From positions 1-6,279 of the forward strand of contig JADFDL010000104.1 of NCBI GenBank assembly GCA_018262875.1: a DNA stretch of 6,279 nt. Reading direction: 5' to 3'. Origin of the DNA: Rhodocyclaceae bacterium (lineage in GTDB: Bacteria; Pseudomonadota; Gammaproteobacteria; Burkholderiales; Rhodocyclaceae). The position numbers were made by a program, and so were the translations under genes. Numbering within the stretch: the first letter of the stretch is position 1; each line of letters opens with the position of its first letter. The notes beneath the pieces are model-generated. The model was not told where the DNA came from, made no database searches, and worked only from the letters and a program-made list of their open reading frames with translations. Below, piece after piece: positions 1-6,279 of this stretch.

Positions 1-164
1 TCCTGGCCCGGCTTGGGTTCCTTGGCTGCAACGACGGTGGCAAGGATCACGGTTTCGTCCATGGTGACCATGACGGCGCCGTGCGCCTGACGCGCGACCT
101 CGCCAGTTTCCAGGGTGACGGTGTGCGCACCGTAGACAAAGCTTTTCTTGGTAGCAGTAAGCAA
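1..164 (-). CDS. pnp: Polyribonucleotide nucleotidyltransferase (PNPase), N-terminal part (3' end outside window)
   Basis: PNPase is a phosphorolytic 3'-5' exoribonuclease, a trimer and often a degradosome member, which releases nucleoside diphosphates and can also add 3' tails. Only the first 54 complete codons are present. Read from a TTG, the protein begins [20 protein letters not shown] and continues [34 protein letters not shown]. This is the start of the first RNase PH domain: the opening strands, the [11 protein letters not shown] turn and the conserved [10 protein letters not shown] strand. The TTG is the only plausible start and has AAAGGA upstream. Its position directly after rpsO is standard. 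The catalytic second RNase PH domain and the KH and S1 domains lie beyond the window edge and cannot be judged. Confidence 0.94.
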   Translation of the reverse strand, partial: MLTATKKSFVYGAHTVTLETGEVARQAHGAVMVTMDETVILATVVAAKEPKPGQ

Positions 165-171
165 GGGACTA

Positions 172-177
172 TCCTTT
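172..177 (-). promoter_or_regulatory. Shine-Dalgarno of pnp (decides a TTG start)
   Basis: AAAGGA lies 7 nt before the TTG at 162-164. An in-frame TGA at 177-179 rules out any start further upstream, and the next in-frame ATG is at codon 32, inside conserved sequence. The site therefore supports TTG initiation. Confidence 0.7.
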
Positions 178-187
178 CAATCAGCAG

Positions 188-207
188 GGGACGGACACAT
201 CCGTCCC
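188..207 (-). promoter_or_regulatory. Stem-loop in the pnp leader
   Basis: GGGACGGA-TGTG-TCCGTCCC is a perfect 8-bp stem with a 4-nt loop, ending 10 nt before the pnp Shine-Dalgarno. PNPase represses its own translation in E. coli through an RNase III-cleaved stem in its leader. The location fits such a role, but the stem is shorter than a typical RNase III substrate unless it stacks with the neighbouring hairpin. Confidence 0.5.
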
Positions 208-216
208 AGAAACGAC

Positions 217-249
217 AAAGCCGGCGCGCCCGTCCTGGGCGCCGCCGGC
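217..249 (-). terminator. Strong GC hairpin after rpsO: partial terminator or RNA-processing site
   Basis: On the minus strand GCCGGC-G-GCGCCC, loop AGGAC, GGGCGC-GCCGGC gives a 12-bp, wholly G-C stem with one bulged G (220-249). It is followed by TTTGTCGTTT. The T tract is short and interrupted, so termination is probably incomplete, leaving read-through for pnp. It starts 38 nt after the rpsO stop. In E. coli the same gap holds the rpsO terminator and, further on, RNase III cuts in the pnp leader; a similar role here is inferred from position and structure. It could instead mainly protect the rpsO 3' end. Confidence 0.6.
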
Positions 250-253
250 GTAT

Positions 254-267
254 CCGCTACAGAGCGG
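254..267 (-). other. Small stem-loop just after rpsO
   Basis: CCGCT-CTGT-AGCGG forms a 5-bp stem with a 4-nt loop, 20 nt after the rpsO stop. It is short and could occur by chance, but it is the first of three consecutive stem-loops in this gap. Confidence 0.4.
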
Positions 268-287
268 GGCACATGCAATTCGCTGCG

Positions 288-557
288 TTACTTGCGCAGG
301 CCGAGGCGCTCGATCAGCGCGCGGTAGCTGTCGACATTCGTGCGCTTGAGGTAATCGAGCAGCTTGCGACGCTGGCTCACCATGCGCAGCAAGCCGCGGC
401 GCGAGTGGTGATCCTTGACGTGTTCCTTGAAATGACCAGTGAGGTCGTTAATGCGGTTGGTCAGTAGCGCGATCTGCACTTCGGGCGAGCCGGTATCGCC
501 TTGCGCACGCTGGTAGTCGGCCACGACTTTGGCCTTGTCGGCGGTGGTAAATGCCAT
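288..557 (-). CDS. rpsO: 30S ribosomal protein S15
   Basis: S15 is a primary 16S rRNA-binding protein of the central domain; it binds the helix 20/21/22 three-way junction and helix 22, and takes part in a bridge to the 50S subunit. The 89-residue length is exactly that of the usual bacterial protein. The known RNA-contacting positions are all present, numbered with the initiator Met: T22, G23, Q28 and R35 in [16 protein letters not shown]42 in GHFKEH, D49 and S52 in KDHHSRRG, and Y69 in LLDYLKR. The ATG start gives [10 protein letters not shown], the usual N-terminus. The gene has its own promoter at 655-690, may also be reached by read-through from truB, and ends in TAA. It is followed by stem-loops before pnp. 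Confidence 0.98.
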   Translation of the reverse strand: MAFTTADKAKVVADYQRAQGDTGSPEVQIALLTNRINDLTGHFKEHVKDHHSRRGLLRMVSQRRKLLDYLKRTNVDSYRALIERLGLRK

Positions 558-655
558 TTCGGTTTTATTCTCTCAAACGCAGTTATGAAAAGGTGCCGCC
601 CCGGTTTGATAGAGCACTGCACCTCATGTGGGTTTCATTCTGACTTCGAATGAAG
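558..655 (-). promoter_or_regulatory. rpsO 5' leader with two potential hairpins (candidate S15 autoregulatory RNA)
   Basis: The predicted leader of about 98 nt can form two hairpins. The first is a perfect 7-bp stem, TTCATTC/GAATGAA, with a 7-nt loop (634-654). The second spans 591-624: AGGTGC/GCACCT (6 bp), a 2-nt AG bulge on the 5' side, then TGCTC/GGGCG (5 bp with two G-U pairs) and a 10-nt loop. One G-U pair lies beside a G-C pair, the kind of element S15 recognises in 16S rRNA. Outside it, ATG (625-627) can pair with CAT (585-587) across a TTT bulge. The ribosome binding site is weak: GAGAG sits 12 nt before the ATG. S15 autoregulation through structurally unrelated leaders is established in several bacteria; that this leader does so is inference. 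Confidence 0.45.
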
Positions 656-690
656 GGGCGGATTATACTCGCCGCCCTGTCGCCCAGCAA
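655..690 (-). promoter_or_regulatory. Sigma70-type promoter for rpsO (-pnp)
   Basis: On the minus strand a perfect -10 TATAAT (662-667) lies 17 bp downstream of TTGCTG (685-690), a -35 matching the consensus TTGACA at its first three positions. The region between the -10 and the expected start near 655 is CCGCCCC, a GC-rich discriminator of the kind found at promoters inhibited by ppGpp/DksA. It sits just after the truB stop, where E. coli also has an rpsO promoter. The promoter call rests on direct reading; stringent control is inference. Confidence 0.8.
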
Positions 691-699
691 GAAAAAACC

Positions 700-1617
700 C
701 TATTTTTCAATGGGAGCCGCCACCAGCCGGGCCGGCGCCACCTGCCCGTCCGGCGCGGCGCGGCCAAGACCGAGAAAGCGGCCGTCGTCAGCATAGATCC
801 TGAGTTGGCCGGCAACCGGTCCCTGCAACACCGGAACCGTTTGGCCGTGGCCGAAGCGCTGTGTCGCGTCTGCATCCAGGTCCAGCCGCGGCAAGGCCGT
901 CAGCAAGGCATCCGCCGGCTGCAGCAAGGCCTCCCTGGCCTCCGGCGTCATCGCCTCCAATGCTTCGAGCGTGAAGGCCTCTTCCAGGTGCAGACTGCCG
1001 ATGCGGGTGCGTCGCAGGGCCGTCAGGTGTCCGCCGCAACCGAGCGCCTCGCCGATGTCCTGGGCAAGCGTGCGGACATAGGTCCCTTTGCTGCAATCCA
1101 CGTCGAACTCGATGTAATCTCCTTCGAACGAGCGCAGATCAAGTGCATGTATCGTCACGGCGCGCGGCGCCCGTTCCAGTACGATCCCCTTCCGGGCATA
1201 TTCGTAAAGTGGACGGCCGTCACGCTTGAGGGCGGAATGCATGGGCGGCACTTGCAGGATGTCGCCGCGGAAGCGGGCGAGTACCGCTTCAAGCTGTTCG
1301 CGCGTCACCGCCACTGGCCGGGTTTCCAGAATTCGGCCCTCCGCATCGGCGGTATCGGTGCGCACACCGAGCCGGACGGTCGCGGCATAGCGCTTGTCGG
1401 CGGCGAGCAGCCCCCCGGCAAATTTGGTCGCTTCGCCGAAACAGAGCGACAGCAGCCCGGTGGCCATCGGGTCGAGCGTACCGGTATGGCCAGCCTTGGC
1501 GGCATTGAACAGGCGCCGCGCTTTTTGCAGAGCGGCGTTGGAAGTCATGCCGGCCGGTTTGTCGAGCAGCAGGACGCCGTCGATGCGGCGCCATGGCTGG
1601 CGCTGCGGATGGTTCAC
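700..1617 (-). CDS. truB: tRNA pseudouridine(55) synthase TruB
   Basis: TruB converts U55 in the T-loop of elongator tRNAs to pseudouridine and also acts as a tRNA folding chaperone. The 305-residue protein shows the family motifs in order. These are [13 protein letters not shown] at 14-26, [12 protein letters not shown] at 43-54 with catalytic Asp49, Tyr77 in [28 protein letters not shown] at 127-144, [15 protein letters not shown] at 175-189 and LRRTRIG at 201-207. A PUA-like C-terminal region covers about 250-300. The start is GTG at 1617, which shares four bases (GTGA) with the rbfA stop. No Shine-Dalgarno is visible upstream (AAGTCAGACCGCCACCA), so re-initiation after rbfA is likely. No upstream start exists in this frame, and downstream starts would cut into the conserved core. 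The stop is TAG. Confidence 0.97.
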   Translation of the reverse strand: MNHPQRQPWRRIDGVLLLDKPAGMTSNAALQKARRLFNAAKAGHTGTLDPMATGLLSLCFGEATKFAGGLLAADKRYAATVRLGVRTDTADAEGRILETRPVAVTREQLEAVLARFRGDILQVPPMHSALKRDGRPLYEYARKGIVLERAPRAVTIHALDLRSFEGDYIEFDVDCSKGTYVRTLAQDIGEALGCGGHLTALRRTRIGSLHLEEAFTLEALEAMTPEAREALLQPADALLTALPRLDLDADATQRFGHGQTVPVLQGPVAGQLRIYADDGRFLGLGRAAPDGQVAPARLVAAPIEK

Positions 1618-1976
1618 TGGTGGCGGTCTGACTTGATGGCCGCGTCGATGAGGCGTGACAGGCGGTCGCCGCGCTCGACCGACTCGTCGAAGACGAAATG
1701 CAGTTCAGGCAGGGTATGAATGCGAATGCGGCGGCCCAGTTCGCGCCGCAGGAAGCCGGAGGCAGCGCGCAGGCCGGCCTCGACATCCTGGCGCGCGTTG
1801 GCATCGGCAAGCGCCGTGTAGAAGACCTTGGCGTGGGCATAGTCCGGCGTCAGGTCGACGCCGGTAAGCGTGATCAGGCCGACGCGCGGATCCTTCAGTT
1901 CCAGCCGGATCAGTTCGGCCAACTCGCGCTGGATCTGCTCGGCGATGCGGCTGCTGCGGGAGAATTCCTTGGGCAT
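1614..1976 (-). CDS. rbfA: 30S ribosome-binding factor RbfA
   Basis: RbfA binds the free 30S subunit near the 5' end of 16S rRNA (helix 1 and the neck) and supports late maturation and cold adaptation. The 120-residue product has the single type II KH-like fold length typical of the family. It opens with [20 protein letters not shown], then [26 protein letters not shown] across the central strands. A helix carrying the Ala-x-Gly kink (A72-S73-G74 in [10 protein letters not shown]) and [21 protein letters not shown] follow. The start matches the family N-terminus, but the 17 nt between the infB stop and this ATG (CGTAGCGGCGCGGCGCC) contain no recognisable Shine-Dalgarno, so expression may depend on coupling to infB. 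The TGA stop overlaps the GTG start of truB. Confidence 0.96.
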   Translation of the reverse strand: MPKEFSRSSRIAEQIQRELAELIRLELKDPRVGLITLTGVDLTPDYAHAKVFYTALADANARQDVEAGLRAASGFLRRELGRRIRIHTLPELHFVFDESVERGDRLSRLIDAAIKSDRHQ

Positions 1977-1993
1977 GGCGCCGCGCCGCTACG

Positions 1994-4534
1994 TCAGAGG
2001 GTCCGCGCCACTTCCTGGATTTCGAAGACTTCGAGCTGGTCTTTTTCCTGGATGTCGTTGTAGTTCTTCAGCGAGAGTCCGCACTCGAAGCCCGCCTTGA
2101 CTTCGCGCACGTCATCCTTGAAGCGCTTGAGCGAATCCAGCTCGCCGGTCCACAACACCACGTTGTCGCGCAGCAGACGCACCTGCGATCCGCGACGCAC
2201 CAGGCCGTCCAGCACGTAGCAACCGGCGACCGAGCCGACCTTGGAGATGCGGAACACCTGGCGGATCTCCACCAGGCCGATGACGCTTTCCTTCTTCTCT
2301 GGCGAGAGCATGCCCGACATCGCCGCCTTCACCTCGTCCACGGCGTCGTAGATGATATTGTAGTAGCGGAGGTCCACGCCAAGCGTTTCGGCCAGCTTGC
2401 GCGACTGGGCGTCGGCACGGGTATTGAAGCCGATGATGACGGCCTTCGACGCCGAAGCGAGGTTGACGTCAGATTCGCTGATGCCGCCGACCGCGGCATG
2501 GATGATGTTGACCTTGACCTCGTCGGTGGAGAGTTTTTGCAACGCCTGGGCCAGCGCTTCCTGCGAGCCCTGCACGTCGGCCTTGACGATGAGCGCCAGG
2601 CTCTTCACTTCGCCCTCGCCCATCTGCTCGAACATGGTCTCCAGCTTGGCGGCCTGCTGCCTGGCCAGCTTGACGTCGCGGAACTTGCCCTGGCGGAACA
2701 GCGCGATCTCGCGCGCCTTGCGCTCGTCGGCCAGCGCCATCGCCTCGTCGCCGGCCATCGGCACGTCGGACAAACCCTGGATTTCCACCGGAATGGAGGG
2801 ACCGGCGGCATCGATCGGCGCACCGTTCTCGTCGAGCATGGCGCGCACACGGCCATAGACGGCGCCGGCCAGCAGGATATCGCCGCGTCTGAGCGTGCCC
2901 GACTGCACCAGCATGGTCGCCACCGGGCCCTTGCCCTTGTCGAGGCGGGATTCGATGATGAGGCCCTTGGCGAGGCTGTCCTTCGGCGCCTTCAGCTCCA
3001 GCACTTCGGCCTGCAGCAGCACGTGCTCGATCAGGTCGTCGATGCCCTGGCCGGTCTTGGCCGACACCTGCACGAAGGGCGAGTCGCCGCCGTACTCTTC
3101 AGGCAACACGCCCTCGGCTACCAGTTCCTGCTTGACGCGATCCGGGTTGGCCTCGGGCTTGTCTATCTTGTTCACGGCCACCACCAGCGGCACATTGGCG
3201 GCCTTGGCGTGATGGATGGCTTCCTTGGTCTGCGGCATGACGCCATCGTCGGCCGCCACCACCAGGATGACCAGGTCGGTGGCCTTGGCGCCGCGGGCGC
3301 GCATGGCGGTAAACGCCTCATGGCCCGGCGTGTCGAGGAAGGTGACCATGCCGCGCGGCGTCTCCACGTGATAGGCGCCGATGTGCTGCGTAATGCCGCC
3401 CGCCTCGCCATGGGCGACGCGCGTCTTGCGGATGTAGTCGAGCAGCGAGGTCTTGCCGTGGTCGACGTGGCCCATGACGGTCACCACCGGGGCGCGCGGC
3501 TCCAGCACGACGTCCGGGTGTTCCTCCTGCGCCTCCGCCAATAGGGCGTCCGGGTCGTCCAGCTTGGCGGCCTTGGCGACGTGACCCATTTCCTCGACGA
3601 TGATCATCGCTGTTTCCTGGTCCAGCACCTGGTTGATGGTCACCATGGAACCCATCTTCATCAGGGTCTTGATGACCTCGGCGGCCTTGACTGCCATTTT
3701 GTGGGCAAGTTCGGCAACCGTAATGGTTTCCGGCACCAGCACCTCGCGCACGATGGGCTCGGCCGGCATTTGCGTCTGGGCGTGCTCATCGTGGTGCTGA
3801 TGGCGGTGGCGACCGCCCCCCTTGGCGCCGCGCCAGCCGGAAGCGCCGCCCGTATCGCCGCGCGTCTTGATGGCACGTTTCTTGGCCGCTTCTTCTTTCC
3901 AGGCCGTCGTCGCCTTCTTCTGCTTCTCGTCCTTCTTGTCGGGCTTGCCGGCCGGCTTGTGAAGCGTGCCTGCCGTCCCGGGCGCGGCGGCTTCCTGTGC
4001 CTTGGTCTTCTCCGCCACGACCGCCGTCTGCTGAACAGCCTGACGCTCCTCGGCCTCTTGGCGCACCCTGGCTTCCCGATCCTGCTTTTCCTTGATTTCT
4101 GCCGCCTGGCGCGCCATCAGCTCGGACTGCTTCTGCGACTCCAGCTCGCGCAGCTTGACCTGCTCGGCATCCACCACAGGCTGTGCGCCGGCGGCCGGCA
4201 CCGGCGCCGGGGCGGCGGCTTCGGGGGCCTGCGATTCGTCGCGCTTGACGAAGACGCGCTTCTTGCGAACCTCCACCTGGATGGTGCGCGCCTTGCCGGA
4301 AGAATCCGATTTTTTGATCTCGGTCGTCTGCTTGCGCGTCAGCGTGATTTTCGACTTGCTTTCCGACGCACCGTGCGACTTGCGCAAGTAGTCGAGCAAC
4401 CGGGTCTTGTCGGCATCGCTGAGCAGGTCGGCCTCGCCTTTCTTGCCCACGCCCGCTTTGGCGAGCTGCTCAAGCAGCGAGGCAGCGGGCATTTTCAGCT
4501 CGCTGGCAAATTGGCTTACGCTCATCTGTGCCAT
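1994..4534 (-). CDS. infB: Translation initiation factor IF-2
   Basis: IF-2 is the GTPase that brings fMet-tRNA to the 30S subunit and promotes 50S joining. The 846-residue protein has an IF2_N-type domain at 1-50, then an Ala/Pro-rich stretch (101-122) and a charged Glu/Lys/Gln-rich, probably coiled linker (about 123-225). A His-rich patch lies at 241-252, and a second IF2_N-like domain at about 261-320. The G domain carries all motifs: G1 GHVDHGKT 355-362, G2 GGITQHIGA 379-387, G3 DTPGH 401-405, G4 NKID 455-458 and G5 SAK 491-493. Domain II follows (about 525-600), then the C1 region (about 640-745) and the fMet-tRNA-binding C2 domain (about 748-846). C2 retains two conserved cysteines, C772 in AGCYV and C818 in GFECGL. 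The ATG start has TAAGGAG upstream. The stop is TGA, 17 nt before rbfA. The gene looks complete and functional. Confidence 0.98.
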   Translation of the reverse strand: MAQMSVSQFASELKMPAASLLEQLAKAGVGKKGEADLLSDADKTRLLDYLRKSHGASESKSKITLTRKQTTEIKKSDSSGKARTIQVEVRKKRVFVKRDESQAPEAAAPAPVPAAGAQPVVDAEQVKLRELESQKQSELMARQAAEIKEKQDREARVRQEAEERQAVQQTAVVAEKTKAQEAAAPGTAGTLHKPAGKPDKKDEKQKKATTAWKEEAAKKRAIKTRGDTGGASGWRGAKGGGRHRHQHHDEHAQTQMPAEPIVREVLVPETITVAELAHKMAVKAAEVIKTLMKMGSMVTINQVLDQETAMIIVEEMGHVAKAAKLDDPDALLAEAQEEHPDVVLEPRAPVVTVMGHVDHGKTSLLDYIRKTRVAHGEAGGITQHIGAYHVETPRGMVTFLDTPGHEAFTAMRARGAKATDLVILVVAADDGVMPQTKEAIHHAKAANVPLVVAVNKIDKPEANPDRVKQELVAEGVLPEEYGGDSPFVQVSAKTGQGIDDLIEHVLLQAEVLELKAPKDSLAKGLIIESRLDKGKGPVATMLVQSGTLRRGDILLAGAVYGRVRAMLDENGAPIDAAGPSIPVEIQGLSDVPMAGDEAMALADERKAREIALFRQGKFRDVKLARQQAAKLETMFEQMGEGEVKSLALIVKADVQGSQEALAQALQKLSTDEVKVNIIHAAVGGISESDVNLASASKAVIIGFNTRADAQSRKLAETLGVDLRYYNIIYDAVDEVKAAMSGMLSPEKKESVIGLVEIRQVFRISKVGSVAGCYVLDGLVRRGSQVRLLRDNVVLWTGELDSLKRFKDDVREVKAGFECGLSLKNYNDIQEKDQLEVFEIQEVARTL

Positions 4535-4539
4535 GTCGG

Positions 4540-4546
4540 CTCCTTA
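4540..4546 (-). promoter_or_regulatory. infB ribosome binding site overlapping the nusA stop codon
   Basis: The sequence TAAGGAG contains the nusA stop (TAA) and the infB Shine-Dalgarno (AAGGAG), followed by a 5-nt spacer before the infB ATG. Ribosomes ending nusA would cover this site, which suggests translational coupling between the two genes. Confidence 0.75.
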
Positions 4547-6016
4547 CTCGAACCAGTGCGCACGCGCCGTGGTGATCAGATTTTTCGCCCGCTCGTCGTC
4601 GATGCCGGACAGTTCCACCAGCTCGTCGACCGCCAGGTCGGCCAGGTCATCGCGGGTGCGGACGTTGGCGCGCGCCAGCTTGGCCGCCAGCGGCTTGTCC
4701 ATGCCTTCCAGGTTGAGCATGTCCTCGGCGACGTTTTCCAGTTGTTCCTCATCCACGATCGCCTCGGTCAGGAGGACGTTGCGGGCGCGGTTGCGCAGCT
4801 CATTCACGGTGTCCTCGTCGAAGGCCTCGATCTCCAGCATCTCGTTGAGCGGGACGTAGGCGATTTCCTCGATGGTGGAGAAGCCCTCCTCGATGAGAAT
4901 ATTGGCCACCTCTTCGTCTACGTCCAGCTTGTCCATGAAGAGGGTGCGGATCGAGCCGTGCTCCGCCTCGGACTTCTTCTCCGATTCCTCGACGGTCATC
5001 AGATTGATGGCCCAGCCGGTCAACTCGGAAGCCAGGCGCACGTTCTGCCCGCTGCGGCCGATAGCGATGGCGAGGTTGTCCTCGTCCACCACCACATCCA
5101 TGCTGTGCTTTTCCTCGTCGACCACAATGCTGCTGACGTCGGCCGGTGCCAGGGCGCCGATGACAAACTGGGCCGGATCGGCCGACCAGAGGACGATGTC
5201 CACGCGTTCGCCGGCCAGCTCGTTGGTCACTGCCGTAACGCGCGAACCGCGCATGCCGACGCAAGTGCCGATCGGATCGACGCGCGGATCGTTGGATTTG
5301 ACGGCGATCTTGGCGCGCACGCCGGGGTCGCGGGCGGCCGACTTGATCTCAAGCAGGCCGTCTTCCATTTCCGGCACTTCCAGCTCGAACAGCTTGCTGA
5401 TGAATTCCGGCGCGGTGCGTGACAGAATCAGTTGCGGGCCGCGCGCGACGCGGTCGATCTTGAGCAGGTAGGCGCGCACACGGTCGCCGACGCGGAGGTT
5501 TTCCTTCGGGATCATCTGGTCGCGCGGCAGCACCGCTTCGATCCGTCCGGCCTCGATGATGGCATTGCCGCGCTCGATGCGCTTCACCGTCCCGGTGACC
5601 AGATGCTCCTCGCGTTCGAGGAAGTCGTTCAGAACCTGTTCGCGCTCGGCGTCGCGGATCTTCTGCAGGATGACCTGCTTGGCGGCCTGGGCGCCGATGC
5701 GGCCGAAATCGATCGGTTCGAGCTGCTCCTCGATAAACTCGTCGAGCTGGATGTCGGGCATCTCCTGCTGCGCCTCGGAGAGAGCGATCTGCGCGTCAGG
5801 ACTCTCAACGGCCTCGTCCGGCACGACCTGCCAGCGGCGGAATGACTCGAACTCGCCGGTCTCTTGGTCGATGGCGACGCGCACGTCGGCCTCTTCGTTG
5901 GTCTTTTTCTTCGTGGCGGAAGCGAGCGCCGATTCCAGGGCCGCGAAGACGATATCCTTGGCGACGTTCTTCTCGCGCGCCAGGGCATCCACCAGCAGCA
6001 GCATCTCTTTGCTCAT
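4544..6016 (-). CDS. nusA: Transcription termination/antitermination protein NusA
   Basis: NusA binds RNA polymerase near the RNA exit channel and modulates pausing, intrinsic termination and antitermination. The 490-residue product has the full proteobacterial layout. An RNAP-binding N-terminal domain (about 1-125) opens [18 protein letters not shown]. It is followed by an S1 domain (about 137-200), KH1 with GMRG at 254-257, and KH2 with GRSG at 320-323. Two acidic C-terminal repeats (about 355-420 and 430-490) follow, the second containing [24 protein letters not shown]. The acidic repeats are typical of gamma- and betaproteobacterial NusA, where they contact the polymerase alpha subunit or mask RNA binding. 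I chose the ATG at 6016 over an in-frame TTG at 6028: GGAG lies 6 nt before the ATG, and family members begin at this methionine. The gene ends in TAA, 9 nt before infB. Nothing is missing or truncated. Confidence 0.97.
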   Translation of the reverse strand: MSKEMLLLVDALAREKNVAKDIVFAALESALASATKKKTNEEADVRVAIDQETGEFESFRRWQVVPDEAVESPDAQIALSEAQQEMPDIQLDEFIEEQLEPIDFGRIGAQAAKQVILQKIRDAEREQVLNDFLEREEHLVTGTVKRIERGNAIIEAGRIEAVLPRDQMIPKENLRVGDRVRAYLLKIDRVARGPQLILSRTAPEFISKLFELEVPEMEDGLLEIKSAARDPGVRAKIAVKSNDPRVDPIGTCVGMRGSRVTAVTNELAGERVDIVLWSADPAQFVIGALAPADVSSIVVDEEKHSMDVVVDEDNLAIAIGRSGQNVRLASELTGWAINLMTVEESEKKSEAEHGSIRTLFMDKLDVDEEVANILIEEGFSTIEEIAYVPLNEMLEIEAFDEDTVNELRNRARNVLLTEAIVDEEQLENVAEDMLNLEGMDKPLAAKLARANVRTRDDLADLAVDELVELSGIDDERAKNLITTARAHWFE

Positions 6017-6022
6017 CTCTTT

Positions 6023-6026
6023 CTCC
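6023..6026 (-). promoter_or_regulatory. Shine-Dalgarno of nusA (decides the start)
   Basis: GGAG followed by a 6-nt spacer (AAAGAG) precedes the ATG at 6016. The competing TTG at 6028 would overlap this element and has no comparable purine run upstream, so the ATG is the likely start. Confidence 0.75.
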
Positions 6027-6040
6027 AACCCATTCTCAAG

Positions 6041-6279
6041 TCAGAACTTCAGGCTCGGCACCAGGCGGGCCTTGTCCACCTGGTCCAGTTCGAATACATG
6101 CGTCGCGCCGTCGCATTCCAGCCGCAGCCGGCCTTCCTCGACGCCCGCCAGCACGCCGGTAAAGTTGCGCTGGCCATTCACCGCCAGGCGCAGGCGAATC
6201 TGCGCTTCCTGCCCTGCGTAGCGGACAAAATCCGCCGCCTTCTTCAGCGGCCGGTCGAGACCGGGCGAGGACACCTCCA
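6041..6279 (-). CDS. rimP: Ribosome maturation factor RimP, C-terminal part (5' end outside window)
   Basis: RimP is a cytoplasmic factor needed for maturation of the 30S subunit; it acts early in assembly of the 16S head region with S19 and S12. Only the last 78 complete codons are present; the reading frame runs off the high-coordinate edge of the window. The visible protein opens with [11 protein letters not shown], the family hallmark at the junction between the N-terminal domain and the C-terminal SH3-like barrel. The barrel follows, rich in beta-strand residues ([23 protein letters not shown]) and ending [15 protein letters not shown] codon at 6272-6274 could open a short frame, but it lies within the conserved motif and is not the real start. 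The gene ends in TGA, 24 nt before nusA, the usual arrangement. Identification is strong from motif and gene order together. Confidence 0.93.
   Translation of the reverse strand, partial: EVSSPGLDRPLKKAADFVRYAGQEAQIRLRLAVNGQRNFTGVLAGVEEGRLRLECDGATHVFELDQVDKARLVPSLKF

Noticed and set aside
165..219. A separate promoter just upstream of pnp
   Set aside because: No -35/-10 pair with sensible spacing was found; GATAGT near the start codon would leave no room for a ribosome binding site in the transcript.
583..627. A 14-codon upstream frame (MRCSALSNRGGTFS) in the rpsO leader, preceded by an overlapping MKPT frame
   Set aside because: Neither has a Shine-Dalgarno, and the longer one lies in the stem-loop region. 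Chance is the simpler explanation, although ribosome profiling could show otherwise.
691..708. GAAAAA/TTTTTTC around the truB stop as a terminator
   Set aside because: The stem is A-T only and no G-C hairpin precedes the T run, so it is not a credible intrinsic terminator; read-through into rpsO is likely.
628..1719. A 363-codon plus-strand open frame opposite truB and part of rbfA
   Set aside because: It has no recognisable motif, covers the antisense of TruB motifs, and is explained by codon bias. The same applies to the plus-strand frames at 2498-3544, 4872-5471 and 5556-6221.
3581..5422. A 613-codon plus-strand open frame opposite infB and nusA
   Set aside because: It lies exactly antisense to two unmistakable genes, spans the junction between them, and encodes a low-complexity Leu/His/Gly/Arg-rich sequence. 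Long antisense frames are expected in GC-rich genes with strong third-position bias.
6014..6034. A 6-codon frame (MGWRKR) whose TGA overlaps the nusA ATG
   Set aside because: It is too short, and its second half is the nusA Shine-Dalgarno itself. No independent evidence supports translation.

Overview
This window is a conserved bacterial translation and RNA-metabolism gene cluster, read entirely from the minus strand. In transcription order, from high to low coordinates, it holds rimP (3' part only), nusA, infB, rbfA, truB, rpsO and pnp (5' part only). This is the classic rimP-nusA-infB-rbfA-truB-rpsO-pnp (metY-nusA type) order of Proteobacteria. High GC content, the style of the NusA and IF-2 sequences, and a long charged IF-2 linker ending in a His-rich patch suggest a betaproteobacterium, possibly of the Rhodocyclales. 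The lineage is an inference from protein style and was not tested by search.

Layout: rimP ends at 6041 and nusA starts 24 nt later at an ATG with a good Shine-Dalgarno. nusA ends 9 nt before infB, and its stop codon sits inside the infB ribosome binding site. infB ends 17 nt before rbfA. The rbfA stop overlaps the GTG start of truB by 4 nt. These five genes look like one polycistronic unit whose promoter lies outside the window. After truB there is a 142-nt gap with a convincing sigma70 promoter and a leader that can fold into two hairpins, followed by rpsO. A further 123-nt gap between rpsO and pnp holds three successive stem-loops, the middle one strong and terminator-like. pnp then begins at a TTG codon.

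The products work together on ribosome assembly and gene expression. RimP and RbfA mature the 30S subunit, and S15 (rpsO) is a primary 16S-binding protein. IF-2 places initiator tRNA, NusA controls elongation, pausing and termination, TruB makes pseudouridine 55 in tRNA, and PNPase degrades and processes RNA.

I see no mobile element, CRISPR array, tRNA, rRNA or novel gene system. The parts worth a second look are the non-coding ones: the rpsO promoter and leader, a candidate S15-responsive RNA; the stem-loop cluster before pnp; and the weak or absent ribosome binding sites of rbfA and truB. There is no gene-free stretch longer than 300 bases.
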